The notes beneath the pieces were generated by a model. That model was not told the origin of the DNA. It saw only the letters and a program-made list of their open reading frames with translations, and did no database searches. Both the position numbers and the translations under genes were made by a program. DNA of 64,000 bases from Umezawaea sp049997955 (GTDB lineage Bacteria > Actinomycetota > Actinomycetes > Mycobacteriales > Pseudonocardiaceae). The DNA lies in NCBI GenBank assembly GCA_049997955.1, contig JAEBDY010000001.1, positions 744,001 through 808,000 of the forward strand. The letters are read 5' to 3'. Shown piece after piece: positions 17,001-24,256 of the stretch. Each line of letters starts with the position of its first letter. Position 1 is the first letter of the stretch.

Positions 17001-17202
17001 CGCGCGGGCCGTCGTGGACATGGCGCGGGCCATGGGGCGCAAGTGCGTCGCCGAGGGCGTCGAGACCGCGACCCAGTTCCACGTGCTGCGCGGCGTCGGC
17101 GTCGACGCCTACCAGGGCTGGCTGTTCTCGCGTCCGGTGCCCGCCAAGGAGTTCCGGGCCTTGCTCGCGCTCGGCCCGCTGCACGTCCCGCGCGCGGGCT
17201 AG
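14023..17202 (+). CDS. Multi-PAS GGDEF-EAL cyclic-di-GMP signalling protein
   Basis: 1059 aa from GTG 14023. About five PAS/PAC units precede the output domains (roughly 20-110, 115-245, 250-365, 375-495, 510-625), each ending in an x-DITE/DVTE-type linker. The GGDEF domain follows (HDELTGLPNRALV; CDIDNFKRVNDSLGHDAGDELL). Its signature is SGDEY (706-710) instead of GGDEF. The EAL domain has EAL at 833-835, NLSG, DDFGTGYSS (DD 954-955), IIKVDRRFV and AEGVET, so phosphodiesterase residues appear intact. Cytosolic; no transmembrane segment seen. The stop shares a CTAG with the converging gene's stop. Confidence 0.95.
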   Translation: MPKRTGNASVALEPAQRQAVTLDGVTLPDAPSLLCDSKGVVMQANAAAVELAQAESSDVLVGKRLSEILLGDQSDLRLHRSSGVPLPVRVVRNPVPGTGLQAVLLVDVSDLATVADALRDEQRRLRTVQRVAEIGSWEYDPATGVTVWSDSHYELLGLEPGSVVPGAQAVLAVVHPDDYEVVASYWTNRELSGDAIDIEYRIIRPDGEPRRIRGVAEAKLAADGSAQLITGYIRDITAQWRADHELAVERGRLLEAQRIARIGSWAFEVDTLAMHRSEVLVEMYDEIEYAPGARLVDGVHPDDMGKLDELRDRLLSAVDESTVEVEVRSKYNDKVYICRARPEFGLGGKVQRLYGTVQDVTEARVLERQLREDRRRLADAQQAARLGVWEWDLQSDETVWSDMLMNLFGVPHGEKTTYQTYLDLVHPDDRAWVDELWRQLVADQSPVQCEHRITRRDGKVRVFRAYGVVIEGQPGERPRAVGTAQDITEQRAAETRMKRSSQRFADLVSLTPVGIGLFDEGERLVDANDALCDLLGMELEELRGVTAEQMTHPDDNQSRLRSVGRMTALGADRTHKIPQRILIRPDGERVYCELHIALSVQDDGRRFWLIVFQDITERRRTAEALRHQATHDELTGLPNRALVKEILGELLDGPDRAKVAVLFCDIDNFKRVNDSLGHDAGDELLVALARRLEDGLPEGCTAARLSGDEYVIICADLEQAGGVDVLATKVAGLLRTAVPVHGQLVRVSASIGASVPNGARTTGADLLRFADAAMFEAKRRGAGRVSLASAALIASADRQVHLEGQLRDALANDELQLHYQPVVGVDGTVITAEALVRWPHPDRGLLPPDVFLPVAEQGDLMRDLDRWVLKTALREASTWPMHNGRTVSIAVNLSGLVPGDAEFVDIVADTIAEAGIPWNRVVLELVETALVDLPSRVRQSMDELVQRGVQFAVDDFGTGYSSLARLKDLPAQIIKVDRRFVSGVGNDSSDFAVARAVVDMARAMGRKCVAEGVETATQFHVLRGVGVDAYQGWLFSRPVPAKEFRALLALGPLHVPRAG

Positions 17203-18776
17203 TCCGCCACCGAGGCCTCGACCAGCGGCAGCAGCGCGGCGATCCGGTGCCGCGGCAGGTCCACCAGCCGCACGTCCAGGTCGGGGTGCTCGCCGACGGC
17301 GGCGTCGATGCGCTCCCGCGCCTCGCGTTTGGTCAGCTCGCCGCGCGACGCGGTGATCAGCGCTTCGCGCCACACGTTGCCGAACTTGCCGTGGGCGCGC
17401 AGCAGCACCTCGCGGACGACCAGCTTGCCGGGGCTCAGCTCGCCGGCGAGCACCTGCTCCGCCACGACGACGGTGTGCTTGTTGTCGGGCGTGCCGCGGA
17501 GGAACTTGAGCCGGAAACGGCTGTCCACCAACGAGGTCAGCTCGTGCTGGCCCTTCTCGCTAGACACGTTGGGGTGGTTGTTCGGCACCAGCGCGGCCAG
17601 CCGCGCGGGCACGCTGGCGAGCAGGGTGCGCAACAGCCACGGGCCGGGGTCGCCGGTCAGGTCCACCGCGAGCGACGCGGCGCCCTTGCCGATCGGCTCG
17701 GACCAGCCGGGCTTGCGCGGCTTCGGCGGCGGCGAGGACTCGGGGCGCGGGGCGAGGTCGGACAGCACCTCCAGCGCGTCCCTGCTGGGCCCCGCGCCCT
17801 CCAGCGACTGGGGGCCGTGGGTGTAGATGCCGGTCTTGCCCGATGAACTCGCGCTCTTCCGGGACGTGGGGCGGCACACGTACAGGTCGGCCGCGCTGCC
17901 GATGGCCTGCGCGCCGTCGAAGCGGTGGAACGCGGGCAGGATCGCCTCGAACACCAGCCCGAGCCGTTGCAGCTCCTGCTGCACCTTGAGGCCCAGCGCG
18001 GGCGTCCGGTCGCTGAACCCGTACGCCAGCAGCACCCGGCCGCGCGCCGGGTCCGCGAGGCAGTCGATCGCGCGGCCCGCGAACAGGCCCATGCCCTCCG
18101 GCGTGTACGGCGGGTCGCTGAACACGAGGTCCGCGGACTCCAGCACCGAAGGCGGCAGCCCGAACCGGAAGTCGGCGTGCAGGCAGCGGACGTTCCAGCC
18201 GCGCTCGGACGCCAGGGCGTCGACGAACTCCAGCAGCCTGTCGTCCACGTCCACGACGGTGACCTCGACGTCCGGGTTCACCGCGCACACCGCCAGCGAC
18301 GTGAGGTCGTGGTCGCCGAGGCACAGCAGCCTGCGGCCGCCCAGGTCGTACGTCGAGTCGAGCCACAGCGCCCGCTTCAGGGCGGTGTCGGCCGTGGCCT
18401 GCACGTGGTCGAGCGCCGACAGCGGCGCGGGCACGTTCGCGATGTCCGCGAGGATCGACCGCAGCGTGTCGGTGTGCCGCGACACCAACGTGTTCACCGG
18501 GTCGGTGAGGCCCTCGTCCACTCCGAACGCCTCGGCGTACGCCGCCGCCCGGTCGGGCGCGAGCCGGAACCGCTCGCCCTGCGTCTCCAGGTCGTCCTCG
18601 GCGGCGGTCAGCAACTCCTGCACCGTCCGCCGCGGCACCGCGGGAAGCCGCACCAGTTCGGCGAGGGTGTGCCAGTCCCGACCGAGCAGCGTCAGCACCG
18701 GGCGCAGCTTGCGCGCGTGCACACCGCGCTCCGCCAGGAGGGTTCGTACTCGGTCGATCGGCTCGTTGGTACCCAC
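17199..18776 (-). CDS. Bis-aminopropyl-spermidine-synthase (BpsA)-like branched-polyamine synthase
   Basis: 525 aa. The N-terminal winged-helix-like region (about 1-85) precedes a Rossmann methyltransferase-fold core: RRLLCLGDHDLTSLAV, EVTVVDVDDRLLEFV, VRCLHADFRFGLP and LVFSDPPYTPEGMGLF. These GDHD and DPPYT motifs correspond to BpsA family residues that bind decarboxylated SAM and the polyamine. In thermophiles BpsA makes N4-bis(aminopropyl)spermidine. A proline-rich linker (about 345-365) leads to an extra C-terminal domain of about 150 aa that I do not recognise. Substrate in this mesophile is unknown. Confidence 0.8.
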   Translation of the reverse strand: MGTNEPIDRVRTLLAERGVHARKLRPVLTLLGRDWHTLAELVRLPAVPRRTVQELLTAAEDDLETQGERFRLAPDRAAAYAEAFGVDEGLTDPVNTLVSRHTDTLRSILADIANVPAPLSALDHVQATADTALKRALWLDSTYDLGGRRLLCLGDHDLTSLAVCAVNPDVEVTVVDVDDRLLEFVDALASERGWNVRCLHADFRFGLPPSVLESADLVFSDPPYTPEGMGLFAGRAIDCLADPARGRVLLAYGFSDRTPALGLKVQQELQRLGLVFEAILPAFHRFDGAQAIGSAADLYVCRPTSRKSASSSGKTGIYTHGPQSLEGAGPSRDALEVLSDLAPRPESSPPPKPRKPGWSEPIGKGAASLAVDLTGDPGPWLLRTLLASVPARLAALVPNNHPNVSSEKGQHELTSLVDSRFRLKFLRGTPDNKHTVVVAEQVLAGELSPGKLVVREVLLRAHGKFGNVWREALITASRGELTKREARERIDAAVGEHPDLDVRLVDLPRHRIAALLPLVEASVAD

Positions 18777-18978
18777 AACCGGAGCAGAGTAGTGAGTGGC
18801 CTCGGGGAGCTGGTCGCGAGGCCGCGCGGGCGGGCCGAGCCGCCGTCCGCGGGGCAGCGGCGATCAGATGGTGGAACGACCTGCCGACGTCAGCCGTTCG
18901 GGCTAGGGTCGTTTCTCCTGAACTTCGCTTGCTGTGAGAGCGGCCGATAGGCGGCCGTCCCTACCGGAGGGATCTCGT

Positions 18979-20064
18979 GTGATCGAGTTCCGAGCCGTGA
19001 CCAAGCGGTTCGACGACGGGACGATCGCCGTGAACGGCCTGGACCTCACGGTCGAGGCCGGCACGATCACCGTCTTCGTCGGACCGTCCGGTTGCGGCAA
19101 GACGACGTCGTTGCGCATGGTCAACCGCATGATCGACCCGACGTCCGGCACGATCCTGGTGGACGGGGAAGACGTGCTGTCCGTCGATCCGCCGACGTTG
19201 CGCCGCGGCATCGGGTACGTCATCCAGCAGGCCGGGCTGTTCCCGCACCGGACCGTGCTGGACAACGTCGCCACGGTGCCGCTGCTGCTGGGCTGGAGCG
19301 GCAGGAAGGCGCGCTCGCGGGCCGCCGAGCTGCTGGAGCTGGTGGGGCTGCCCACCGAGCTGGGGCAGCGGTACCCGGTGCAGCTGTCCGGCGGTCAGCA
19401 GCAGCGCGTCGGCGTGGCGCGGGCGCTGGCCGCGGATCCGCCGGTGCTGCTGATGGACGAGCCGTTCAGCGCGGTCGACCCGGTCGTCCGGGAAGGACTG
19501 CAGGACGAGCTGCTGCGCCTCCAGGCGGAACTGGACAAGACGATCGTCTTCGTCACGCACGACATCGACGAGGCCGTGCGGATCGGCGAGAAGGTCGCGG
19601 TGTTCCGCGAGGGCGGCATCCTGGCCCAGTACGACAAGCCCTCCGAGCTGCTGGCCCGGCCCGCGGACGACTTCGTGGCGCACTTCGTCGGCAAGGACCG
19701 GGGCTACCGCAGCCTGAGCTTCGTGGACGCCTCCGGCGTCGAGGTCGGCGCGGTGCCGACGATCGTCGTCGGCGAACCGGCCGACGCCGCGCCAGGGTGG
19801 CGGCTGGCCCTGGACGAGGGCGGGCGCCCGCGCGGCTGGCTGCCGCCGGGGACCACTGTGGACGGTCGGCTCACCGAGGACGTGCTGAAGCCCGGCGGGT
19901 CGCTGTTCGAGGTGGGGCAGTCGATCCGCGGCGCGATGGACTCCGCGCTGTCGTCGCCGTCCGGCCTCGGTGTGGCCGTGGACGCCGAGGGCGCGGTGGT
20001 CGGCGTGGTGACGGCGACGCAGGTGCTCGCGGTGATCGAGGCCCTGCGCGAGAGCAGGGGCTGA
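18979..20064 (+). CDS. opuCA: Glycine betaine/choline ABC transporter ATP-binding protein (OpuCA/ProV type)
   Basis: 361 aa from GTG 18979 with GGAGGG upstream. ABC motifs: Walker A GPSGCGKTT, Q-loop YVIQQAGLFPH, signature LSGGQQQR, Walker B VLLMDEPFSAVDP, switch VTHDIDEAV. The C-terminal third is a CBS-like regulatory region (SIRGAMDSALSSPSGLGVAVDAEGAVVGVVTATQVL), the ionic-strength sensor in OpuA/OpuC proteins. First gene of a four-gene operon for uptake of quaternary-amine osmoprotectants. Confidence 0.94.
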   Translation: MIEFRAVTKRFDDGTIAVNGLDLTVEAGTITVFVGPSGCGKTTSLRMVNRMIDPTSGTILVDGEDVLSVDPPTLRRGIGYVIQQAGLFPHRTVLDNVATVPLLLGWSGRKARSRAAELLELVGLPTELGQRYPVQLSGGQQQRVGVARALAADPPVLLMDEPFSAVDPVVREGLQDELLRLQAELDKTIVFVTHDIDEAVRIGEKVAVFREGGILAQYDKPSELLARPADDFVAHFVGKDRGYRSLSFVDASGVEVGAVPTIVVGEPADAAPGWRLALDEGGRPRGWLPPGTTVDGRLTEDVLKPGGSLFEVGQSIRGAMDSALSSPSGLGVAVDAEGAVVGVVTATQVLAVIEALRESRG

Positions 20065-20066
20065 CC

Positions 20067-20732
20067 TTGGGCGACCTCGGCAAGTACCTCGGCGACGCGG
20101 GCACGCGGGGGGCGATCTGGCGGATGCTGCTGGAGCACGTCTACCTGTCGCTGCTGCCGCTGGTGATCTCGGTCGTGCTGGCCGTCGTGCTCGGCTGGGT
20201 GTGCCACCGCTACGGCTGGTTCCGCGGCGCGCTGCTCGGCGCGGCGAACATCGTGTACACGGTGCCGTCGCTGGCGTTGTTCGCGATCATCCCCGCGATC
20301 ATCGGCACGCAGGTGCTCGACATCAACAACGTCGTCATCGCCCTGACCGTCTACACCACGGCGCTGCTGACCCGTCCGGTCAGCGACGCGCTCGACGCGG
20401 TGCCCGCGCAGATCACCGCCGCCGCGACGGCGATGGGCTTCCGGCCGCTGCGCCGGTTCCTGACCGTGGAGCTGCCGCTCGCGGTGCCGGTGCTGTTCGC
20501 AGGTCTGCGGGTCGGGTCGGTCAGCAACATCAGCCTGGTCAGCGTCGGCGCCCTGATCGGCACCGGCGGGCTCGGCGTGCTGTTCACCGACGGCTTCCGC
20601 AGCCGCTACCTCGCGCCGATCATCGTCGGCATCGTGCTGACGCTGCTGCTCGCGCTGCTGGTCGACGGCCTGCTCGTGGCGCTGCGCCAGTGGCTCACGC
20701 CGTGGAACAACCTGCGGGAGGTGAAGCCGTGA
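20067..20732 (+). CDS. opuCB: Osmoprotectant ABC transporter permease (OpuCB/ProW type)
   Basis: 221 aa. Starts at TTG 20067, two bases after the ATPase stop, with AGGGG upstream; no ATG fits. About six transmembrane helices and the BPD_transp_1 coupling loop AATAMGFRPLRRFLTVELPLAVPVLFAG. NIVYTVPSLALFAIIPAIIG is typical of OpuCB/YehW permeases. The stop overlaps the next start as GTGA. Confidence 0.93.
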   Translation: MGDLGKYLGDAGTRGAIWRMLLEHVYLSLLPLVISVVLAVVLGWVCHRYGWFRGALLGAANIVYTVPSLALFAIIPAIIGTQVLDINNVVIALTVYTTALLTRPVSDALDAVPAQITAAATAMGFRPLRRFLTVELPLAVPVLFAGLRVGSVSNISLVSVGALIGTGGLGVLFTDGFRSRYLAPIIVGIVLTLLLALLVDGLLVALRQWLTPWNNLREVKP

Positions 20733-21478
20733 TCTTCGCGGAAGCCTTCGCGTGGCTGGTCGACCCGCTCAACTGGAGCGGCTCCAAGGGCAACCCGGTG
20801 CGGATCGGCGTGCACCTGCTGTACTGCCTCGGCGCGGTGCTCGGCGCGAGCGCCATCGCGGTGCCGCTCGGCCTGTTCGTCGGCCACACCGGCCGCGGCG
20901 GCACGTTCCTCGTCGGCGGCAGCAACGCGCTGCGCGCACTGCCGACGCTGGGTTTGGTCACGTTCCTGTACCTCATCGCCGGCGGCGGAACAGGTCCGGT
21001 GCTGATCGCGTTGATCGTGCTTGCCGTCCCGCCGATCCTGGCGGGGACCTACGCCGGCATCCAGGACGTCGACCGCGGCGTCGTGGACGCGGCCCGCGGC
21101 ATGGGGATGACCGGCGGCCAGGTGCTGTGGCAGGTGGAACTGCCCAACGCCCTGCCACTGCTCATCGGCGGCCTGCGCAACGCGACCCTCCAGGTCGTGG
21201 CGACCGCCTCGGTCGCCGCGTACGTGGGGATCGAGACGCTCGGCCGTCCGCTGCTGGACGGCCTGCGGGTGCTGGACTACGGCCAGTTCGTCGGCGGCGC
21301 GGTGCTCATCGCACTGGTCGCCGTGGCGCTCGACCTGCTGCTGGCGGCGGTGCAGAAGACCATCGTCCCCCGTGGACTGCGGCTGGCCGGACAACCGACC
21401 GGCCCGAAGAAGGGCAAACGCTCGCAGAAGCTGGTGGCAACCGCCGCTCAGCCTGATTCAGGAGGAAGCACGGCATGA
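20729..21478 (+). CDS. opuCD: Osmoprotectant ABC transporter permease (OpuCD/YehY type)
   Basis: 249 aa from GTG 20729. A second BPD_transp_1 permease with ALRALPTLGLVTFLYLI and the coupling loop VDAARGMGMTGGQVLWQVELPNALPLLIGG. The extended, basic C terminus (GPKKGKRSQKL...) is cytoplasmic. It forms the heterodimeric channel with the preceding permease. The stop overlaps the substrate-binding protein ATG (ATGA). Confidence 0.93.
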   Translation: MIFAEAFAWLVDPLNWSGSKGNPVRIGVHLLYCLGAVLGASAIAVPLGLFVGHTGRGGTFLVGGSNALRALPTLGLVTFLYLIAGGGTGPVLIALIVLAVPPILAGTYAGIQDVDRGVVDAARGMGMTGGQVLWQVELPNALPLLIGGLRNATLQVVATASVAAYVGIETLGRPLLDGLRVLDYGQFVGGAVLIALVAVALDLLLAAVQKTIVPRGLRLAGQPTGPKKGKRSQKLVATAAQPDSGGSTA

Positions 21479-22362
21479 AGCGCTCCTTGGCCGTGGTCGT
21501 CGCGGCGGCCGCACTGCTGGTGTCGGCCTGCGGTTCCGCGGAAGACCTCAGCGGCAGCGGCCAGCAGGCCGCGTCGGGTGAGGTCGTGGTCGGCTCGGCC
21601 GACTTCACCGAGAACAAGATCCTCGCCGAGGTCTACGCGGGCGCGTTGAAGACCGCCGGGGTGAAGACCACCGTGAAGTCCGGCATCGGCGCCCGCGAAC
21701 TCCTCGTGAAGGCGTTGCAGGACAAGTCCTTGGGCGTCGTGCCCGAGTACACCGGCAACCTGCTCAACTACTTCGACAAGACGAACGCCACCACCACCCC
21801 CGAGGAGGTGTACACGGCGCTCAAGTCCAAGACCCCGTCCGGGCTGTCCGTGCTGGAGAAGTCCGCCGCGGAGGACAAGGACGTGCTCGTGGTGTCGAAG
21901 GCGACGGCGGACGCGGGCGTGAAGTCCGTCGCGGACCTCGCCTCGAAGCCGGACTTCGTGCTCGGCGCGGCGGGCGAGTGGGCCCAGCGCTGGGAGGCGA
22001 AGATCAACGAGGTCTACGGCGTGAAGTTCAAGGAGATCAAGACCACCGACGCCGGTGGCCCGGTCACCGTGGACGCCCTGAAGGCGGGCACCGTCCAGGT
22101 CGCCAACCTCTACACGACGTCCGCCGACATCAAGGCGAACGACTTCGTCGAGCTGGAGGACCCGAAGAACCTGTACCCGGCGCAGAACGTCGTGCCGCTG
22201 TTCCGGTCCGACGCGCTGGACGACAAGGGCAAGGCGGCGCTGAACAAGGTGTCCGCCGCGCTCACCACGGAGAAGCTGGCCGAACTGGTCAAGCGCGTGG
22301 ACGTCGACAAGGAGACGATCGCGAACGTCGCGGCCGACTTCCTGTCGAAGGAGAAGCTCTGA
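21475..22362 (+). CDS. opuCC: Osmoprotectant-binding lipoprotein (OpuCC/OpuAC domain)
   Basis: 295 aa. Lipoprotein signal MKRSLAVVVAAAALLVSAC with lipobox cysteine 19. The OpuAC domain has VVVGSADFTENKILAEVYAGAL, GIGARELLVKALQDKSLGVVPEYTGNLL and NLYTTSADIKANDFVELEDPKNLYPAQNVVPL. Delivers glycine betaine, choline or related compounds to the permeases; which ligand is not deducible. Last gene of the operon, followed by a hairpin. Confidence 0.94.
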   Translation: MKRSLAVVVAAAALLVSACGSAEDLSGSGQQAASGEVVVGSADFTENKILAEVYAGALKTAGVKTTVKSGIGARELLVKALQDKSLGVVPEYTGNLLNYFDKTNATTTPEEVYTALKSKTPSGLSVLEKSAAEDKDVLVVSKATADAGVKSVADLASKPDFVLGAAGEWAQRWEAKINEVYGVKFKEIKTTDAGGPVTVDALKAGTVQVANLYTTSADIKANDFVELEDPKNLYPAQNVVPLFRSDALDDKGKAALNKVSAALTTEKLAELVKRVDVDKETIANVAADFLSKEKL

Positions 22363-22373
22363 CGCTTTAACGG

Positions 22374-22407
22374 GAAAAGGGCCGTCCCGATCGGGGCGGC
22401 CCTTTTC
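22374..22407. terminator. Terminator between the opu operon and the IclR gene
   Basis: GAAAAGGGCCG pairs with CGGCCCTTTTC, with an inner CCC/GGG stem. Bidirectional, between converging genes. Confidence 0.9.
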
Positions 22408-23190
22408 TCACTTCGTCGGACGGCCGCCGATGCGCGTGGTGAGTTCCTCGGCCGCGAGTAGCGCGTCCTCGGCGAGTTCCGGCCACGTTTGCCCGCATTC
22501 GGAGTCGCACACGTGGCGGAAGGTCACGGTGATGGCGGCGATGGGGCGTTCGCCGTGGTCGAAGACCGGGGCGGCCACCGACGCGAAACCCCCGGTCACG
22601 TAACCGTCCTCGACCGACCAGCCCTGACGGCGTTCGGTGCCGAGCAGGGTGCGCAGCGCGGGCAGGCTCTGCGGGCCGCGGCCGGTGCGGTCCACGAAGC
22701 TCCCGGCGGACGGGAACAGCGCCCGCACCTGGGCCGCCGGCAGGTGGGCGAGCATCGCCCGACCGGACGCGGTCAGGTGCGCCGGGAGGCGCACGCCGAC
22801 GTCGGAGACGATCGACTGCGGCTGCCTCGGCTGCTCCCGCACCAGGTAGAGGGCTTCGGCGCCGTGCAGGACGCCCAGGTGCGCCGTGCGGTCGACGCGG
22901 TCGACGAGCCGCCGCAGCACCGGTCTCGCCAGGCGTTCCAACGGGTCGTGCCTGAGGTAGGCGGAGCCGAGCTCGAACGCCGCCACGCCGAGTCCGTACA
23001 GGCGCTCCTCGGGGAAGTGCGTGGCGAATCCGGCTTCGGTGAGCTCGGCCAGCAGGTGGTACGTCGTGGACCTCGGCAACGCCAGCTCGCGGGCGACGGC
23101 GGTGGCCGACACCGGACCCGGTCTGCCCGCCAGGAACTGCAGCACGGCCAGTCCGCGTCGCAGTGCGGGCACGTCGCTGCTGATCCCCAT
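22408..23190 (-). CDS. IclR-family transcriptional regulator
   Basis: 260 aa from ATG 23190. N-terminal winged helix (ALRRGLAVLQFLAGRPGPVSATAVARELALPRSTTYHLLAEL, about 7-55) and C-terminal IclR effector domain with GVLHGAEALYLVREQ, RLPAHLTASGRAMLAHL and GGFASVAAPVFDHGERPIAAITV. Cys residues near the C terminus (HVCDSECGQTW) are an unusual feature. It converges on the opu operon and lies upstream of an SDR gene in the same direction. The regulated pathway is unknown. Confidence 0.92.
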   Translation of the reverse strand: MGISSDVPALRRGLAVLQFLAGRPGPVSATAVARELALPRSTTYHLLAELTEAGFATHFPEERLYGLGVAAFELGSAYLRHDPLERLARPVLRRLVDRVDRTAHLGVLHGAEALYLVREQPRQPQSIVSDVGVRLPAHLTASGRAMLAHLPAAQVRALFPSAGSFVDRTGRGPQSLPALRTLLGTERRQGWSVEDGYVTGGFASVAAPVFDHGERPIAAITVTFRHVCDSECGQTWPELAEDALLAAEELTTRIGGRPTK

Positions 23191-23326
23191 GCGATCGAGG
23201 CTAGTGCGTTCCTCCGTTCCCGGGTTGGCGAAAAAAGCCAACGGAAGTGTCGTGGTTCCGATTCGCCTCGGCGCGTGATTCCAGGCCCGATGGGATGGGA
23301 GTTCCCCTTTGCCGTGGCCGAAAGCG

Positions 23327-24238
23327 CTAGTGGCGCGGAAACGTTTCCCGGATGGCGTGGTCGATCGAACGCGGTGGCTCCACCTCCACGAAGAGTTCGC
23401 GCAGCATCAAATCACCCAGTCGGGCGGGATTCATGCCGGACTGCTTCCCCGTCAGTGTTTGCGCCAGCCCGGTGAGGTTCAGGGCGCCCCGCACCACGAC
23501 GCCGGGGAGGTCGTGGACCTCGCGGGAGTGGCCTGCCGCGGTGGCGACGCGGCTGATCAGGTCCTTCCACGTCAGGTTCTCGTCCACGACCGGGACGTCC
23601 GCGCCCGAACGCTCCTCCAGCGCGCGCACGGCGGCCTCGGCGACGCTGGTAGCGGTCGTGGCCGCGCTGCCGCCGGGCGGGGCCAGCAGCGGCGAGCGGG
23701 AGCGGACCCACCTGTCCAGGCCACCGGACCAGTTCGGCAGGCGGTCACCGGCACGGCCGAAGACGAACGGCAGTTCCAGCACGGCCACGGGCAGGTTCGG
23801 GCCCGCCGCCTCCCGGCCCGCCCGCGCCTGCTCGACCCGGCTGCGGACGTACGGGTGCGTGATCGCCAGCTCCCACTCGGGGTGCTCGCGGTCGAAGTGC
23901 GTGTAGTACGAGCCCAGGACGACCGCGCTGGTGACGCCCGCCTTCCTGGCCGCGCCAAGCAGCTTCACCACCGCTTCCACGTTGCCCTGGTGGAAGTGCG
24001 GGTACGACGGTTTGCGCGGGACCACCCGGTCGTCCGTGCCCGCCGCGAACACGACCCCGTCGTGGCCCGCCAGCAGACCGGCCAGCTCCGCCTCGGTGAC
24101 CGTCGTGGCGTCGAACGTCCGGTCGACGCCCTCCCGCGCGGTGCGGGCGGCGGCCGTGACCTCGTGCCGCCGTTCCCGCAACCGCTCCACCACGTGCTGA
24201 CCGACCAGACCGCTCGCACCCACCACCAGAACCCTCAT
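23327..24238 (-). CDS. NAD(P)-binding SDR/epimerase-like protein
   Basis: 303 aa. N-terminal Rossmann motif MRVLVVGASGLVGQHVVERL, then VVFAAGTDDRVVPR and VLGSYYTHFDREHPEWELA. The extended-SDR tyrosine region is not a clean YxxxK (the nearest is HPYVRSRVEQAR), so catalysis of the classical type is uncertain. C-terminal half includes DVPVVDENLTWKDLISRVATAAG, typical of NAD-dependent epimerase family proteins. Substrate unknown. Confidence 0.82.
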   Translation of the reverse strand: MRVLVVGASGLVGQHVVERLRERRHEVTAAARTAREGVDRTFDATTVTEAELAGLLAGHDGVVFAAGTDDRVVPRKPSYPHFHQGNVEAVVKLLGAARKAGVTSAVVLGSYYTHFDREHPEWELAITHPYVRSRVEQARAGREAAGPNLPVAVLELPFVFGRAGDRLPNWSGGLDRWVRSRSPLLAPPGGSAATTATSVAEAAVRALEERSGADVPVVDENLTWKDLISRVATAAGHSREVHDLPGVVVRGALNLTGLAQTLTGKQSGMNPARLGDLMLRELFVEVEPPRSIDHAIRETFPRH

Positions 24239-24256
24239 GGAACGATCATGCCGCTT

